A stretch of 64,000 nt of DNA from Hymenobacter sp. BRD128. Lineage in GTDB: Bacteria; Bacteroidota; Bacteroidia; Cytophagales; Hymenobacteraceae. This document shows, in pieces, positions 26,671 through 35,420 of the stretch. Within the stretch, counting starts at the first letter, position 1, and every line of letters begins with the position of its first letter. The notes below the pieces were generated by a model, which did no database searches, had not been told where the DNA came from, and saw nothing but the letters and a program-made list of their open reading frames with translations. A program made the position numbers and the translations under genes. The DNA lies in assembly GCF_013256625.1 (NCBI RefSeq), contig NZ_CP053908.1, forward strand, positions 1,426,001 through 1,490,000. The letters run 5' to 3'.

Positions 26671-26724
26671 CCCCCCCAAGTCGGGCCGGTTAAATTATCG
26701 GCTCAACTTGGAGGGCTTTTTTTT
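26671..26724 (+). terminator. Terminator-like hairpin in the dnaA leader
   Basis: CCAAGT and ACTTGG, with inner GCCG / CGGC and outer CCC / GGG, form a stem directly followed by eight T. It lies 42 bp before the dnaA ATG. It may simply end upstream transcripts; if the dnaA promoter is upstream of it, it would act as an attenuator. No -7 element was found between it and dnaA. Confidence 0.5.
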
Positions 26725-26765
26725 CGTTGCGGGTCCTTCGCCCAAGCTCGTTTTTTTTCACCTCC

Positions 26766-28298
26766 ATGTCGCAGGATTTCCGCACCGTTTGGGCCAGTTG
26801 CCTGCGCGTCATCCGCGCCGAGGTGGGGGAGCAGAGCTTTCGGACGTGGTTTGAGCCCATTGCGCCGGTCGAGCTGCAAGGCAAGGTGCTCACCATCCAG
26901 GTCCCCAGCGTCTATTTTTACGAATTTCTCGAAGAGCACTACGTCGAGGAGCTCAAGCGCGCCATCTACCAGGAGCTGGGCCCCGAAGGCCGCCTCGAAT
27001 ACAGTGTAGTCGTGGACCAGGGCAACGCGCAGGCGCCGCCCAAGGCCATGCACCTGCCGCCCGCCCGCAAGGCCGCGCCCAGCGCCCCGGCGCCCGAGCG
27101 CAGCGCCGGCCCCAACTACGGCACGGCGCCCGGCGGCATCCAGCCCGCGCGCCCGGTAGCTCCGGCCCGCCACCTGGTGCCCGGCGGCAACACCGCCACG
27201 GCGGCCCAGGTGGCTGCCACTACCCTGCGCAACCCCTTCGAGGCTGTTAAAACGATGGACCGCAACATCGTGCCCTCGCAGCTCAACACCACGTATACCT
27301 TTGATAACTACGTCGAAGGCGACTGCAACCGGCTAGCCCGCTCGGCCGGCCTGGCGGTGGCCAACAAGCCCGGCACCACTGCCTTTAACCCGCTCATGGT
27401 GTACGGCGGCGTGGGCTTGGGCAAAACGCACCTCGTGCAAGCCATCGGCAACCACATCAAGGCCACGAACACGGAGAAATTCGTGCTCTACGTGTCGGCC
27501 GAGAAGTTTACCAACCAGTTTATCGAAAGCCTGCAGCGCAACGCCGTGCAGGACTTCGCCAACTTCTACCTGCTCGTCGATGTGCTCATCCTCGACGACG
27601 TGCAGTTTCTGGCCAACAAGGGCAAAACCCAGGAGATGTTCTTCCACATCTTCAACCACTTGCACCAGGGCGGCCGTCAGATTGTGATGACCAGCGACCG
27701 CCCCCCGCGCGAGCTCAGCGGCCTCGAAGACCGCCTGCTCTCGCGCTTCAAGTGGGGCCTCACCGCCGACGTGCAAAGCCCCGACTTCGAGACGCGCATC
27801 GCCATCATCCAGAACAAGGCCCAGCAGGACGGCATGGAAATCGCGCCGCAGGTAGTGGAGTACCTGGCGCATTCGGTGCCCACCAACGTGCGCGAGCTCG
27901 AAGGCGTGCTCACCACCCTGCTAGCCCAGAGCGTACTCACGCGCCGCGACATCGACTTGGAGATGGCCAAAGGCGCCCTGCGCCACATCATTGAGGAAGT
28001 GGAAGCCGAAGTCAACGTGGACTTCATCCAGAAAACGGTGGCTGACTTTTTCAACGTGCCAGTGGCGCTGCTGAAGGAGAAAACTCGTAAGAAAGAGATA
28101 GTTACGGCCCGGCAGGTGGCCATGTATTTCACCAAGGAGCACACCAACCACTCGCTCAAAACCATCGGCTACCACTTCGGCGGCCGCGACCACGCTACCG
28201 TTATCCACTCGGTCCAAACGGTATCGGATTTGATTGATTCCGACAAAAAATTCAAGGACCAGATAGCCGAGCTGCGCAAGAAGTTCGTGCAGAAATAA
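26766..28298 (+). CDS. dnaA: Chromosomal replication initiator DnaA
   Basis: Binds DnaA boxes at the origin and melts DNA when loaded with ATP. 510 residues. Domain I: FRTVWASCLRVIRAEVGEQSFRTWFEPI; a variable Pro/Ala-rich linker (about 95-150); AAA+ domain with Walker A GGVGLGKTHL, Walker B VLILDDVQFL, sensor motif TSDRPPREL and LLSRFKWGL; domain IV with the DnaA signature GGRDHATVIHS. Start at 26766 begins domain I; the frame is open upstream but without family similarity. No cluster of DnaA boxes was recognised next to the gene. Confidence 0.97.
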   Translation: MSQDFRTVWASCLRVIRAEVGEQSFRTWFEPIAPVELQGKVLTIQVPSVYFYEFLEEHYVEELKRAIYQELGPEGRLEYSVVVDQGNAQAPPKAMHLPPARKAAPSAPAPERSAGPNYGTAPGGIQPARPVAPARHLVPGGNTATAAQVAATTLRNPFEAVKTMDRNIVPSQLNTTYTFDNYVEGDCNRLARSAGLAVANKPGTTAFNPLMVYGGVGLGKTHLVQAIGNHIKATNTEKFVLYVSAEKFTNQFIESLQRNAVQDFANFYLLVDVLILDDVQFLANKGKTQEMFFHIFNHLHQGGRQIVMTSDRPPRELSGLEDRLLSRFKWGLTADVQSPDFETRIAIIQNKAQQDGMEIAPQVVEYLAHSVPTNVRELEGVLTTLLAQSVLTRRDIDLEMAKGALRHIIEEVEAEVNVDFIQKTVADFFNVPVALLKEKTRKKEIVTARQVAMYFTKEHTNHSLKTIGYHFGGRDHATVIHSVQTVSDLIDSDKKFKDQIAELRKKFVQK

Positions 28299-28322
28299 AT
28301 AGCGCGGACTACAAAGTTCGCC

Positions 28323-29552
28323 CTACAAAATCTCCTTCGGGTAGCAGATGTAATACTTCTGCACTTTCTGGCTAAGCGCCCGAATATTAGGCAAATCGGA
28401 GGCTTCCACCACGTTCACCACCTTGCCGAGCTTGGTGAGGATATTGATGGTTTCGTTGCTGGACGGGTCGTAGGCGGTATTGCTGAGGCGGCCGGTTATC
28501 ATGAGCTGGCTAGCCTCCTCGGGGCGCAGACTGAAGTGCTCGGCAATCAGCTCCACGATGCCGAGCTGAAACTCTTCATCGTGGGGTTCGGGACTAACGA
28601 CAATTTTAAATAACTGGCGGTTTATCAGACTCTTGGCCAGGAAGCTCAGCACCTTGTCGGGGTAGCTTTTCCAGCCCTTGATGGCCGCCCACACGTCGGT
28701 ATCGTCCAACTCCACGAAATGATTGAGAATAGCAGAATTGGTTTCAAACTCGGCTAGGGTCACGGCGCGACCCAGGAAGAACGTGAGGCAGCTGCTGCCG
28801 GGCACGGCCACGCCGGCGCGGGCCAGGTCGCGGGCCCGCTGCATGGTGCGAATAACCATCTGCTCGGCACTCGTAACGGTCTTGTGCAGATACACTTGCC
28901 AGTACATCAGGCGGCGGCTCACCAGAAAGTTCTCGACCGAGTACACGGCTTTTTCTTCCAGCACCAGGCGCTCATCCACCACTTGCAGCATCTTGATGAG
29001 GCGGTCGGCGCCCGGCCGGCCTTCGGCCACGCCGGTGTAGAACGAGTCGCGGTTGAGGTAGTCAAGCCGGTCCATATCCAACTGGGAGCTCACGAGCTGG
29101 TGAAAAAACTCGCGCCCGTAGCTGCCCTGAAACATCTCGATGGCTAGCCTCAGCCGGCCGCCAAACTGCTTATTCAGCCGCTCCATCAGGTACAGCGACA
29201 GCTGCTCGTGGGGCACATCCTGGAAGATGCTGGTTTCCAGGGCGTGCGAGAGGGGGCCGTGGCCGATGTCGTGCAGCAGGATGGCAATTTGGGCCGCCTC
29301 GCCCTCGGCCGCCGAAATTTTTACGCCCTTGTCCTTGAGCGTGCGCAGGGCCAGCTGCATGAGGTGCATGGCCCCCAGCGCGTGGTGAAAGCGCGTGTGC
29401 AACGCCCCCGGATACACGAAGTTAGTGAGCCCGAGCTGCTGAATGCGCCGCAGCCGCTGAAAGTAGGGGTGCTCGATGAGGTCGAACAGCAGCTCGGTGG
29501 GCACCGTGACGAACCCGTATACGGGGTCGTTGAAAATCTTCTTTTTATTCAT
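28323..29552 (-). CDS. HD-domain phosphohydrolase
   Basis: 409 residues, cytoplasmic. The metal-binding HD signature is complete: FHHALGAMHLMQLALRTL, then ILLHDIGHGPLSHALE, and DMDRLDYLNRDSFYTGV, which is the arrangement of dGTPase/SAMHD1-like hydrolases. The N-terminal KIFNDPVYGFVTVPTELLFDLIEHPYFQRLRRI is typical of the widespread Bacteroidetes subgroup. The substrate is not established for this subgroup; dNTP or another phosphorylated metabolite is possible. Convergent with dnaA, 24 bp apart. Confidence 0.92.
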   Translation of the reverse strand: MNKKKIFNDPVYGFVTVPTELLFDLIEHPYFQRLRRIQQLGLTNFVYPGALHTRFHHALGAMHLMQLALRTLKDKGVKISAAEGEAAQIAILLHDIGHGPLSHALETSIFQDVPHEQLSLYLMERLNKQFGGRLRLAIEMFQGSYGREFFHQLVSSQLDMDRLDYLNRDSFYTGVAEGRPGADRLIKMLQVVDERLVLEEKAVYSVENFLVSRRLMYWQVYLHKTVTSAEQMVIRTMQRARDLARAGVAVPGSSCLTFFLGRAVTLAEFETNSAILNHFVELDDTDVWAAIKGWKSYPDKVLSFLAKSLINRQLFKIVVSPEPHDEEFQLGIVELIAEHFSLRPEEASQLMITGRLSNTAYDPSSNETINILTKLGKVVNVVEASDLPNIRALSQKVQKYYICYPKEIL

Positions 29553-29777
29553 CGCAGGCGGGGCGCGGCCCGGCGAGCGGGCTAGGGGGCGTTGGCCGGG
29601 ATTTGGGGCCGGTTGGCCGACTAAGCTGCGGGTAGCAGGAACCCAAACCCCGGTTTTCCGGTAAAGCTACGGACGGCCTGCCTTCACCCCACCGATACTA
29701 CGGGCGGGCTAGCCACCGTTAGAACCGCTACCGCAACCTTTTTTTTGATGCGCGAACCCACCTTCGCGCCCCTGCTT

Positions 29778-31346
29778 ATGCAACGATACTCCATTCTCTG
29801 GGCCGACGACGAAATTGACCTGCTCAAGCCGCACATTCTGTTTCTCAAGGAGAAGGGCTACGATGTAACCGGTGTTAACTCCGGCGCCGATGCCCTGGAA
29901 GAGGTGCAGGAAAACACTTACGACCTGGTTTTTCTCGATGAAAATATGCCGGGCCTCACCGGCCTCGAAACACTCAACGAAATCAAGGTGGTGCGCCCCA
30001 CGGTGCCCGTCGTGATGATTACCAAGAGCGAGGAAGAACACATTATGGAAGGCGCTATCGGGGCCAAAATTGCCGATTACCTCATCAAGCCCGTCAACCC
30101 GAACCAGATTCTGCTGTCGGTGAAAAAGGTGCTGGATAACAAGCGCCTGGTGACGGAAGCTACCAATTCGGGCTACCAGCGTGACTTCCGCCAGCTCGGC
30201 ATGCAGCTCTCCGACCGCCTCTCGCCCTCGGAGTGGGTGGATGTGTACAAGAAGCTGACGTATTGGGAGTTGGAAATCAACGAAACCGAGGGCAAAAGCA
30301 TGGCCGAGGTCTTCAACATGCAGAAGGACGAGGCCAATACGTATTTCGGCCGTTTCATTATTGAGAACTACGAGGACTGGGTAAACGGCCGCGACAAAGA
30401 CGCGCCGCTCATGTCGCACCAGCTCTTCAAGGAAAAAGTATTCCCGCTGATGAAGCAGACCGGCGACACGCCGGTGTACTTTGTGCTCATCGACAACCTG
30501 CGCTACGACCAGTGGAAAGTGCTCGAACCCATTATTGCCGAGCTGTTTACGGTTGATTCGGAGGAACTATATTACAGCATTCTGCCCACTACTACGGCTT
30601 ACGCCCGCAACGCCATTTTTGCGGGTATGATGCCGGGTGAAGTCCAGAAAAAATACCCCAACCTGTGGGTGTGGGACGAGGACGAAGAAGGCAAGAACCT
30701 GCACGAGGCCGAGTTCATGGAAATCAATTTCCAGCGCAACAACCAGAAGGCCAAGCACAGCTACCACAAGGTAACTAACCTGCAGGCGGGCAAGGACTTG
30801 CTGGGCAAGATGAGCAACCTGCATAACAACTACAAGCTCAACGTCATCGTCTACAACTTCGTGGATATGCTCTCGCACGCCCGCACCGACATGGCGATGA
30901 TACGGGAGCTAGCCGCCGACGAAAGCGCCTACCGCAGCCTCACGCGCTCGTGGTTTTTGCACTCGCCGCTCTACGAAATGCTGCAAACCATCTCGGAGAA
31001 AAAGGGCAAGCTTATCATTACGACCGACCACGGTACCATCCGCGTGAAACGGCCGTATAAGATTGTGGGCGACCGCAATACGAATACCAACTTGCGCTAC
31101 AAGCACGGCCGCAACCTGGGCTTCGACGAGAGCCGCGACATCTACGTGGTGCGCAAGCCGGAGAGCATTTTCCTGCCCCGCGAAAACGTGAGCACGGCCT
31201 ACGTTTTCACGCTCGGCGACTATTTCTTCGCTTATCCCAACAACTATAATTACTACGTGAATTATTACAAGGACACGTTCCAGCACGGCGGCGTGTCGTT
31301 GGAGGAGTGCATTATCCCGTATATTACGCTGACAGCGAAGGGATAA
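29778..31346 (+). CDS. porX: PorX, T9SS response regulator with PglZ domain
   Basis: Controls type IX secretion in Bacteroidetes. 522 residues: receiver domain (YSILWADDEIDLLKPH; phospho-acceptor Asp in VFLDENMPG; Lys in YLIKPVNP), a helical linker, and a PglZ/alkaline-phosphatase-fold domain with YFVLIDNLRYDQWKVLE, STAYARN-like TTAYARNAIFAGMMPG, FVDMLSHARTD and LIITTDHGTIRV, all metal-binding-type motifs. The PglZ domain of PorX has been reported to hydrolyse oligonucleotides. Start at 29778 (MQRYSILWADDE) aligns with other PorX N-termini; two upstream in-frame starts give an extra 11 residues without similarity. A DAC-type protein follows in the same direction. Confidence 0.95.
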   Translation: MQRYSILWADDEIDLLKPHILFLKEKGYDVTGVNSGADALEEVQENTYDLVFLDENMPGLTGLETLNEIKVVRPTVPVVMITKSEEEHIMEGAIGAKIADYLIKPVNPNQILLSVKKVLDNKRLVTEATNSGYQRDFRQLGMQLSDRLSPSEWVDVYKKLTYWELEINETEGKSMAEVFNMQKDEANTYFGRFIIENYEDWVNGRDKDAPLMSHQLFKEKVFPLMKQTGDTPVYFVLIDNLRYDQWKVLEPIIAELFTVDSEELYYSILPTTTAYARNAIFAGMMPGEVQKKYPNLWVWDEDEEGKNLHEAEFMEINFQRNNQKAKHSYHKVTNLQAGKDLLGKMSNLHNNYKLNVIVYNFVDMLSHARTDMAMIRELAADESAYRSLTRSWFLHSPLYEMLQTISEKKGKLIITTDHGTIRVKRPYKIVGDRNTNTNLRYKHGRNLGFDESRDIYVVRKPESIFLPRENVSTAYVFTLGDYFFAYPNNYNYYVNYYKDTFQHGGVSLEECIIPYITLTAKG

Positions 31347-31373
31347 GGTTCATAATAATTGCCTGGAAAAAAC

Positions 31374-31459
31374 GTCATTCCGAGTCTGCGCGGAATCTCA
31401 CTACCCCGCTTGGCTAATTCTGGCGGTGTGAATGAGATTCCTCACGGACGCGGAATGAT
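31374..31459. repeat. REP-like palindrome, GTCATTCCG type
   Basis: GTCATTCCG...CGGAATCTCA is mirrored by TGAGATTCC...CGGAATGAT, an 86-bp imperfect palindrome between porX and the DACNV gene. It resembles interspersed repeats common in Hymenobacter-like genomes. Confidence 0.65.
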
Positions 31460-31484
31460 ATTTTTTCGTAAGCTGGTAATTCGC

Positions 31485-32700
31485 ATGACATCTACCCATT
31501 ATTACCCTAGCGACCTGGCCGCCGCCCTGCACCAGCGCTGGCCTGCCGAAGCGCTGCCATTGCCCGCCACCGACGTGCTTACGCAGCTCATTTCGGCGCT
31601 TTACCAGGCTAGCCTGCTGTTTGAGGAGGGCCGGGCGGTGGAGTGCCACGTGGTGTGGGCTACCCAGGCGCAGCTGGAAGCGCAGCCCGTGACGCTGCTG
31701 GATTTTCACCTCGCCCGCTTTGCCGCGCCCCGCGCCTGGAACGAGCAGGAACTGCGGCGGCTGAGCCCCGCCGTGCAGCACCCGAGCAGCCTGCTGACCG
31801 TAGAGCAAGCCCCTGGCGGGCAGTTGCAGGTGTGGGGTATGCTATTTAGCGAGCACGAGTGGGACCAGGTACTCGATAGTCCGGGCCGGGTGCAGCTAGC
31901 GGCACCCCAGGCGCTGCTGGTGCAAGTAAGCGGGCCGGGCAGCCTAATATTTTATTACGGCGCCCGCCGCGTGCTCACGTTGCAGCGGGGGCGCATTGAT
32001 GGGCACGGCTTTTTGCAGTTTCCGATGGCCTGGGGCGAAGGGCGATTCGTGGAAAACCACCTGCTGGCGGGGCTGTTGGGCAATGCGCCTTTGCCGGCCG
32101 CCCAGGAGGAGCTGATGGTGCAGCTCGTGCTGCACATGCAGCGCCGGGCCCTCACCCGCTTGCGGGCCAGCGGCCACGGGGGGCTGGTGGTGCTGGTGCC
32201 CACCGACCGGGTAGCCGCCCTTACTGCGCCGGGCGGCGTGCTGCGCCCCAAGTACCGGCTGGTGCCCGCCGGCGCTGGCCCGCGCTACCGGGCCGTGGTG
32301 CAGGCGCTGGTGCGGCGGCTGGGACTACTTCCAAAATTCGCCCGATGAAGAACTGCGCGTGCTCACGACCCAAATCGACCACTTTTCCGATTATATCGCG
32401 GGCATGACGGCCGTCGATGGCGCTTTGGTGCTCACCCAGCAAATTGATATTGTGGGTTTTGGGGTCGAGATTCAGGCTACCCAGGTGCCGCTCAGCTCCG
32501 TGTACCGGGCCCTGAACGTGGAAGGCACCAGCTTTCAAGCGGTGCCCGCCGACCACGGCGGCACCCGCCACCGGGCCGCCTACCGCCTGTGCCTGGCGGC
32601 GCCCGAGTGCCTGGCCATTGTGGTGTCGCAGGATGGCAACGTGCAGTTTGTGCACAACCAGGATGGCCAAGTGGTGTTCTGGGACCAGTTGTCGTTTTAA
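31485..32700 (+). CDS. DACNV-DAC protein, diadenylate cyclase-like, frameshifted
   Basis: Frame 1 (31485-32348) encodes a putative DACNV sensor region of about 280 residues (THYYPSDLAAALHQRW, LLTVEQAPGGQLQVWGMLFS, GSLIFYYGARRVLTLQRG). The +1 frame continues WDYFQNSPDEELRVLTTQID and then a DAC (DisA_N) domain with both catalytic-type motifs: AVDGALVLTQ (DGA) and GGTRHRAAYRLCL (RHRAA), ending SQDGNVQFVHNQDGQVVFW. Removing one base near 32311-32320 joins them into 404 residues. DAC domains make cyclic di-AMP from two ATP; activity here is inferred from motifs. The ATG is preceded by a palindrome, and the gene follows porX. Confidence 0.75.
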
Positions 32701-32714
32701 GCGCAACCTCGCGC

Positions 32715-33980
32715 TTAGGTCTTCTGCTTCTTCTTCTTGGCCGCCGGGAAGAGCACGTTGTTCAGAATCAGGCGGTAGCCGGGCGAGTTGGGGTGCAGCG
32801 AGAGGTCGGTGGGCTCTTCGCCCACCAGGTGCTGGTAGTCCTCGGGGTCGTGGCCGCCGTAGAAAGTCCAGGTTCCTTTGCCCAGGGTGCCGTGCATGTA
32901 GCGCACCTCGCCGTCCTGCTTGGTTTCGCCCATAATGATAACATCGGGCTTGATGAGGCTTTTGCGAAACGCCGTGGTCTGGCCCATGAAGCCGTGGATG
33001 GTCTTCTCGTGGTTCTGGGTCAGCATGGTCGGCACCGGGTCGTACTTGGCCGAGAAGGTAAAAAGCTGAAAATAATCGTTTTGCTCGTAGAGGCCGCGCT
33101 CATACGGCTGCATGTCGATGTTGGAGTACTCGTACTCCATCGGGTTTGTTTTCAGCTGGAAGTTCTGGAAAGCCAGCGTGCGGTTGAAGTTGAGCTTACT
33201 TTGGGCGTTGGGGTCGGCGGGGTCGCCGTCGTACATGCTTTCCACCATATCGACCCCTAGCCCGGCCAGGGCGATGTCGTAGCTGTCGGTGGCCGAGCAC
33301 ATGGCAAACATGAAGCCGCCGCCCGCAATAAACTCCTGCATCTTCACGGCTTCGGCCGCCTTCATCTCGCTCACTTTCTTGAAGTTGTTGCGCTTGGCGG
33401 CGGCTTCGGCCTCGCGCTGCTGCTGCTGGTACCAGGGCGCGTAGCGGTAGGCCGAATAAAACTTACCGTACTGGCCCGTAAAATCCTCGTGGTGCAGGTG
33501 TAGCCAGTCGTACTTGGGCAGCACGCCCGAGAGCACCTCGTCGTCGTAAATCTTGTCATAGGGAATCTCGGCGTAGGTGAGCACCATCGTCACGGCGTCG
33601 TCCCAGGGCTGCTTGCCCTTGGGCGTGTACACCGCGATTTTGGGGACTTTCTCCAGCTTCATCACGTCCATGTTGGCGTTGGGGTCGGCTATCTGCTGCA
33701 AAATGCCGGTGTACTGCGCCTCCGAAATGGTCTGGAACGTGATGCCGCGCACGCTTAGCTCGTTTTCCAGGGCCGGCTGCGCCTCGCAGGCAAAGGAGCC
33801 ACCCCGGTAATTGAGCAGCCAATCAATTTCAATCTGCTTGCTCAACGCCCAGTAACACAGGCCATAAGCTTTGAGATGTTCCTTCTGGGTGTTATCCATC
33901 GGGATGAAAATATGGTTGGCGCGGGCCGCCAGGGCCGGGGCCAGCAACGCCAACAACAGGGCAAGACGCTTCAGCAACAT
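32715..33980 (-). CDS. Conserved exported protein (often labelled asparagine synthetase B)
   Basis: 421 residues with a signal peptide (MLLKRLALLLALLAPALAARA). The mature start NHIFIPMDNTQKEHLKAYGLCYWAL and WLLNYRGGSF are characteristic of a Bacteroidetes family that databases tend to call asparagine synthetase B. The protein has none of the features expected of that enzyme: no N-terminal Cys amidotransferase domain and no ATP-pyrophosphatase SGGxDS loop, and it is exported. The internal FMFAMCSATDSYDIALAG and GGHDPEDYQ resemble a glutamine-amidotransferase-like/ThuA-type fold. Function unknown. Start at 33980 begins the signal peptide. Confidence 0.8.
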   Translation of the reverse strand: MLLKRLALLLALLAPALAARANHIFIPMDNTQKEHLKAYGLCYWALSKQIEIDWLLNYRGGSFACEAQPALENELSVRGITFQTISEAQYTGILQQIADPNANMDVMKLEKVPKIAVYTPKGKQPWDDAVTMVLTYAEIPYDKIYDDEVLSGVLPKYDWLHLHHEDFTGQYGKFYSAYRYAPWYQQQQREAEAAAKRNNFKKVSEMKAAEAVKMQEFIAGGGFMFAMCSATDSYDIALAGLGVDMVESMYDGDPADPNAQSKLNFNRTLAFQNFQLKTNPMEYEYSNIDMQPYERGLYEQNDYFQLFTFSAKYDPVPTMLTQNHEKTIHGFMGQTTAFRKSLIKPDVIIMGETKQDGEVRYMHGTLGKGTWTFYGGHDPEDYQHLVGEEPTDLSLHPNSPGYRLILNNVLFPAAKKKKQKT

Positions 33981-34127
33981 ACTTTTGAGGACTAAGGGCC
34001 TAGCTGCCCAACGGGCCGGCCGCAACCGTAGTTCAAGGTAAGGCGCGGTCGCTGAACTTTGCGGTGCCAGCACCGGCTAGCCGCCCGCATCGGTGAAATC
34101 TGCCCAATCTGCCCAATCTGCGATTTT

Positions 34128-35378
34128 ATGAGTTTTCTGGAAAATATCCGCGAGGCGCTGCGCTCCATCTCCGGCAATCTGCTGCGCACCATTCTCACGG
34201 CGCTCATCGTGAGCATTGGGCTAATGGCCTTGGTGGGTATTCTCACGGCCATTGACGCCATGCGCCATTCGCTGGGCGATACCTTCGCTAGCCTCGGGGC
34301 TAATGCCTTTGAAATCAAGGCCAAAGGCTATAATAACCGCTTTCGGCGCGGCGGCGTGCAGGGCAAGCAGTACCCGCCGCTGAGCTACCTGCAAGCCACG
34401 CTTTATAAAAAAGAGCTGACCCGCCGCGAGCCGGGCACGGTGGTAGGCGTGTCGGCCTTCATCAGCGGAGCCACCGAAATCAAGGCCAACGGCCAGAAAA
34501 CCAACCCCAACATGCAGGTGGTAGCCGGCGACGAAAACTACCTGCGCATCCAGAGCTACGCCCTCACGCAGGGCCGCACCTTCTCGCCGGCCGAGCTAAG
34601 CACCGGGGCCAACGTGGCCGTCATCGGCCAGGAAATGAAGGAGAAGCTCTTTCCGCAGGCTAGCCCTGTCGGCAAGTATATCTACGCCCTGGGCAAGCGC
34701 TTTCAGGTAGTGGGCCTGCTCGAAAAGAGCGGCAGCACGATGGGCGGCTCGGGCGGGGCCGACCGCCTGCTGCTGGTGCCGCTCGAAACCGGCAACCAGC
34801 TACCCCGCACCGGCGCCCTCACCTACGACGTGAAAACGGCCACGCCCACGGCCGGCTCGCTCGCCTTTCTGCAAAGCCAGGCCACCGGCGTGATGCGCGC
34901 CGTGCGCAACGACCGCCTGGGCCAGGAAGACTCATTCGACATCGAAAGCCCCGAGTCGCTCACCGGCACGCTCGACTCGCTCACCGGCAAGATGCAGCTA
35001 GCCGGCGGCATCATCGCCTTTCTGGCGCTGCTCGGGGCCAGCATCGCGCTCATGAACATCATGCTGGTGTCGGTGACCGAGCGCACCCGCGAAATCGGCA
35101 TCCGCAAGGCGCTGGGGGCTACCGCGCGGCAGGTGCGGCTGCAGTTTCTGCTCGAAGCCATCGTTATCTGCGTGCTGGGCGGCCTGTTTGGCATTCTGCT
35201 AGGGGTGGGCGCCGGCAATGGCGTGGCGGTGCTGGCGGGCAGCAAGACCTTTTTCGTGCCCTGGGGCTGGGTAGGGTTGGGGCTCACCATCTGCGTAACG
35301 GTGGGTTTGCTGGCCGGCTCGTATCCGGCCGGCAAAGCCGCCGCGCTCGACCCGATTGATAGCCTGCGCTACGAGTAG
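34128..35378 (+). CDS. ABC transporter permease, MacB/FtsX type
   Basis: 416 residues with the four-helix MacB layout: one N-terminal membrane helix (LRTILTALIVSIGLMALVGIL), a periplasmic MacB_PCD domain of about 230 residues, and three C-terminal helices of the FtsX domain with the signature SVTERTREIGIRKALGATARQVRLQFLLEA, ending PAGKAAALDPIDSLRYE. Such permeases act in mechanotransmission, lipoprotein transfer or peptide/macrolide export with an ATPase, which is not in the neighbourhood. Start at 34128 (MSFLENIREAL) follows a short tandem repeat of ATCTGCCCA. Confidence 0.92.
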   Translation: MSFLENIREALRSISGNLLRTILTALIVSIGLMALVGILTAIDAMRHSLGDTFASLGANAFEIKAKGYNNRFRRGGVQGKQYPPLSYLQATLYKKELTRREPGTVVGVSAFISGATEIKANGQKTNPNMQVVAGDENYLRIQSYALTQGRTFSPAELSTGANVAVIGQEMKEKLFPQASPVGKYIYALGKRFQVVGLLEKSGSTMGGSGGADRLLLVPLETGNQLPRTGALTYDVKTATPTAGSLAFLQSQATGVMRAVRNDRLGQEDSFDIESPESLTGTLDSLTGKMQLAGGIIAFLALLGASIALMNIMLVSVTERTREIGIRKALGATARQVRLQFLLEAIVICVLGGLFGILLGVGAGNGVAVLAGSKTFFVPWGWVGLGLTICVTVGLLAGSYPAGKAAALDPIDSLRYE

Positions 35379-35420
35379 CTTATCCGTTTCCTTTTTCCAA
35401 GCCTTTGGTAACGCCCGGCC

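Noticed and set aside
28190..28215. TTATCCACT inside dnaA as a DnaA box
   Set aside because: Single site, encoded by the conserved VIHS codons of DnaA itself; no cluster or AT-rich unwinding region, so no origin is called.
34098..34122. Short tandem repeat of ATCTGCCCA before the ABC permease
   Set aside because: Only two to three units; no CRISPR or operator evidence.
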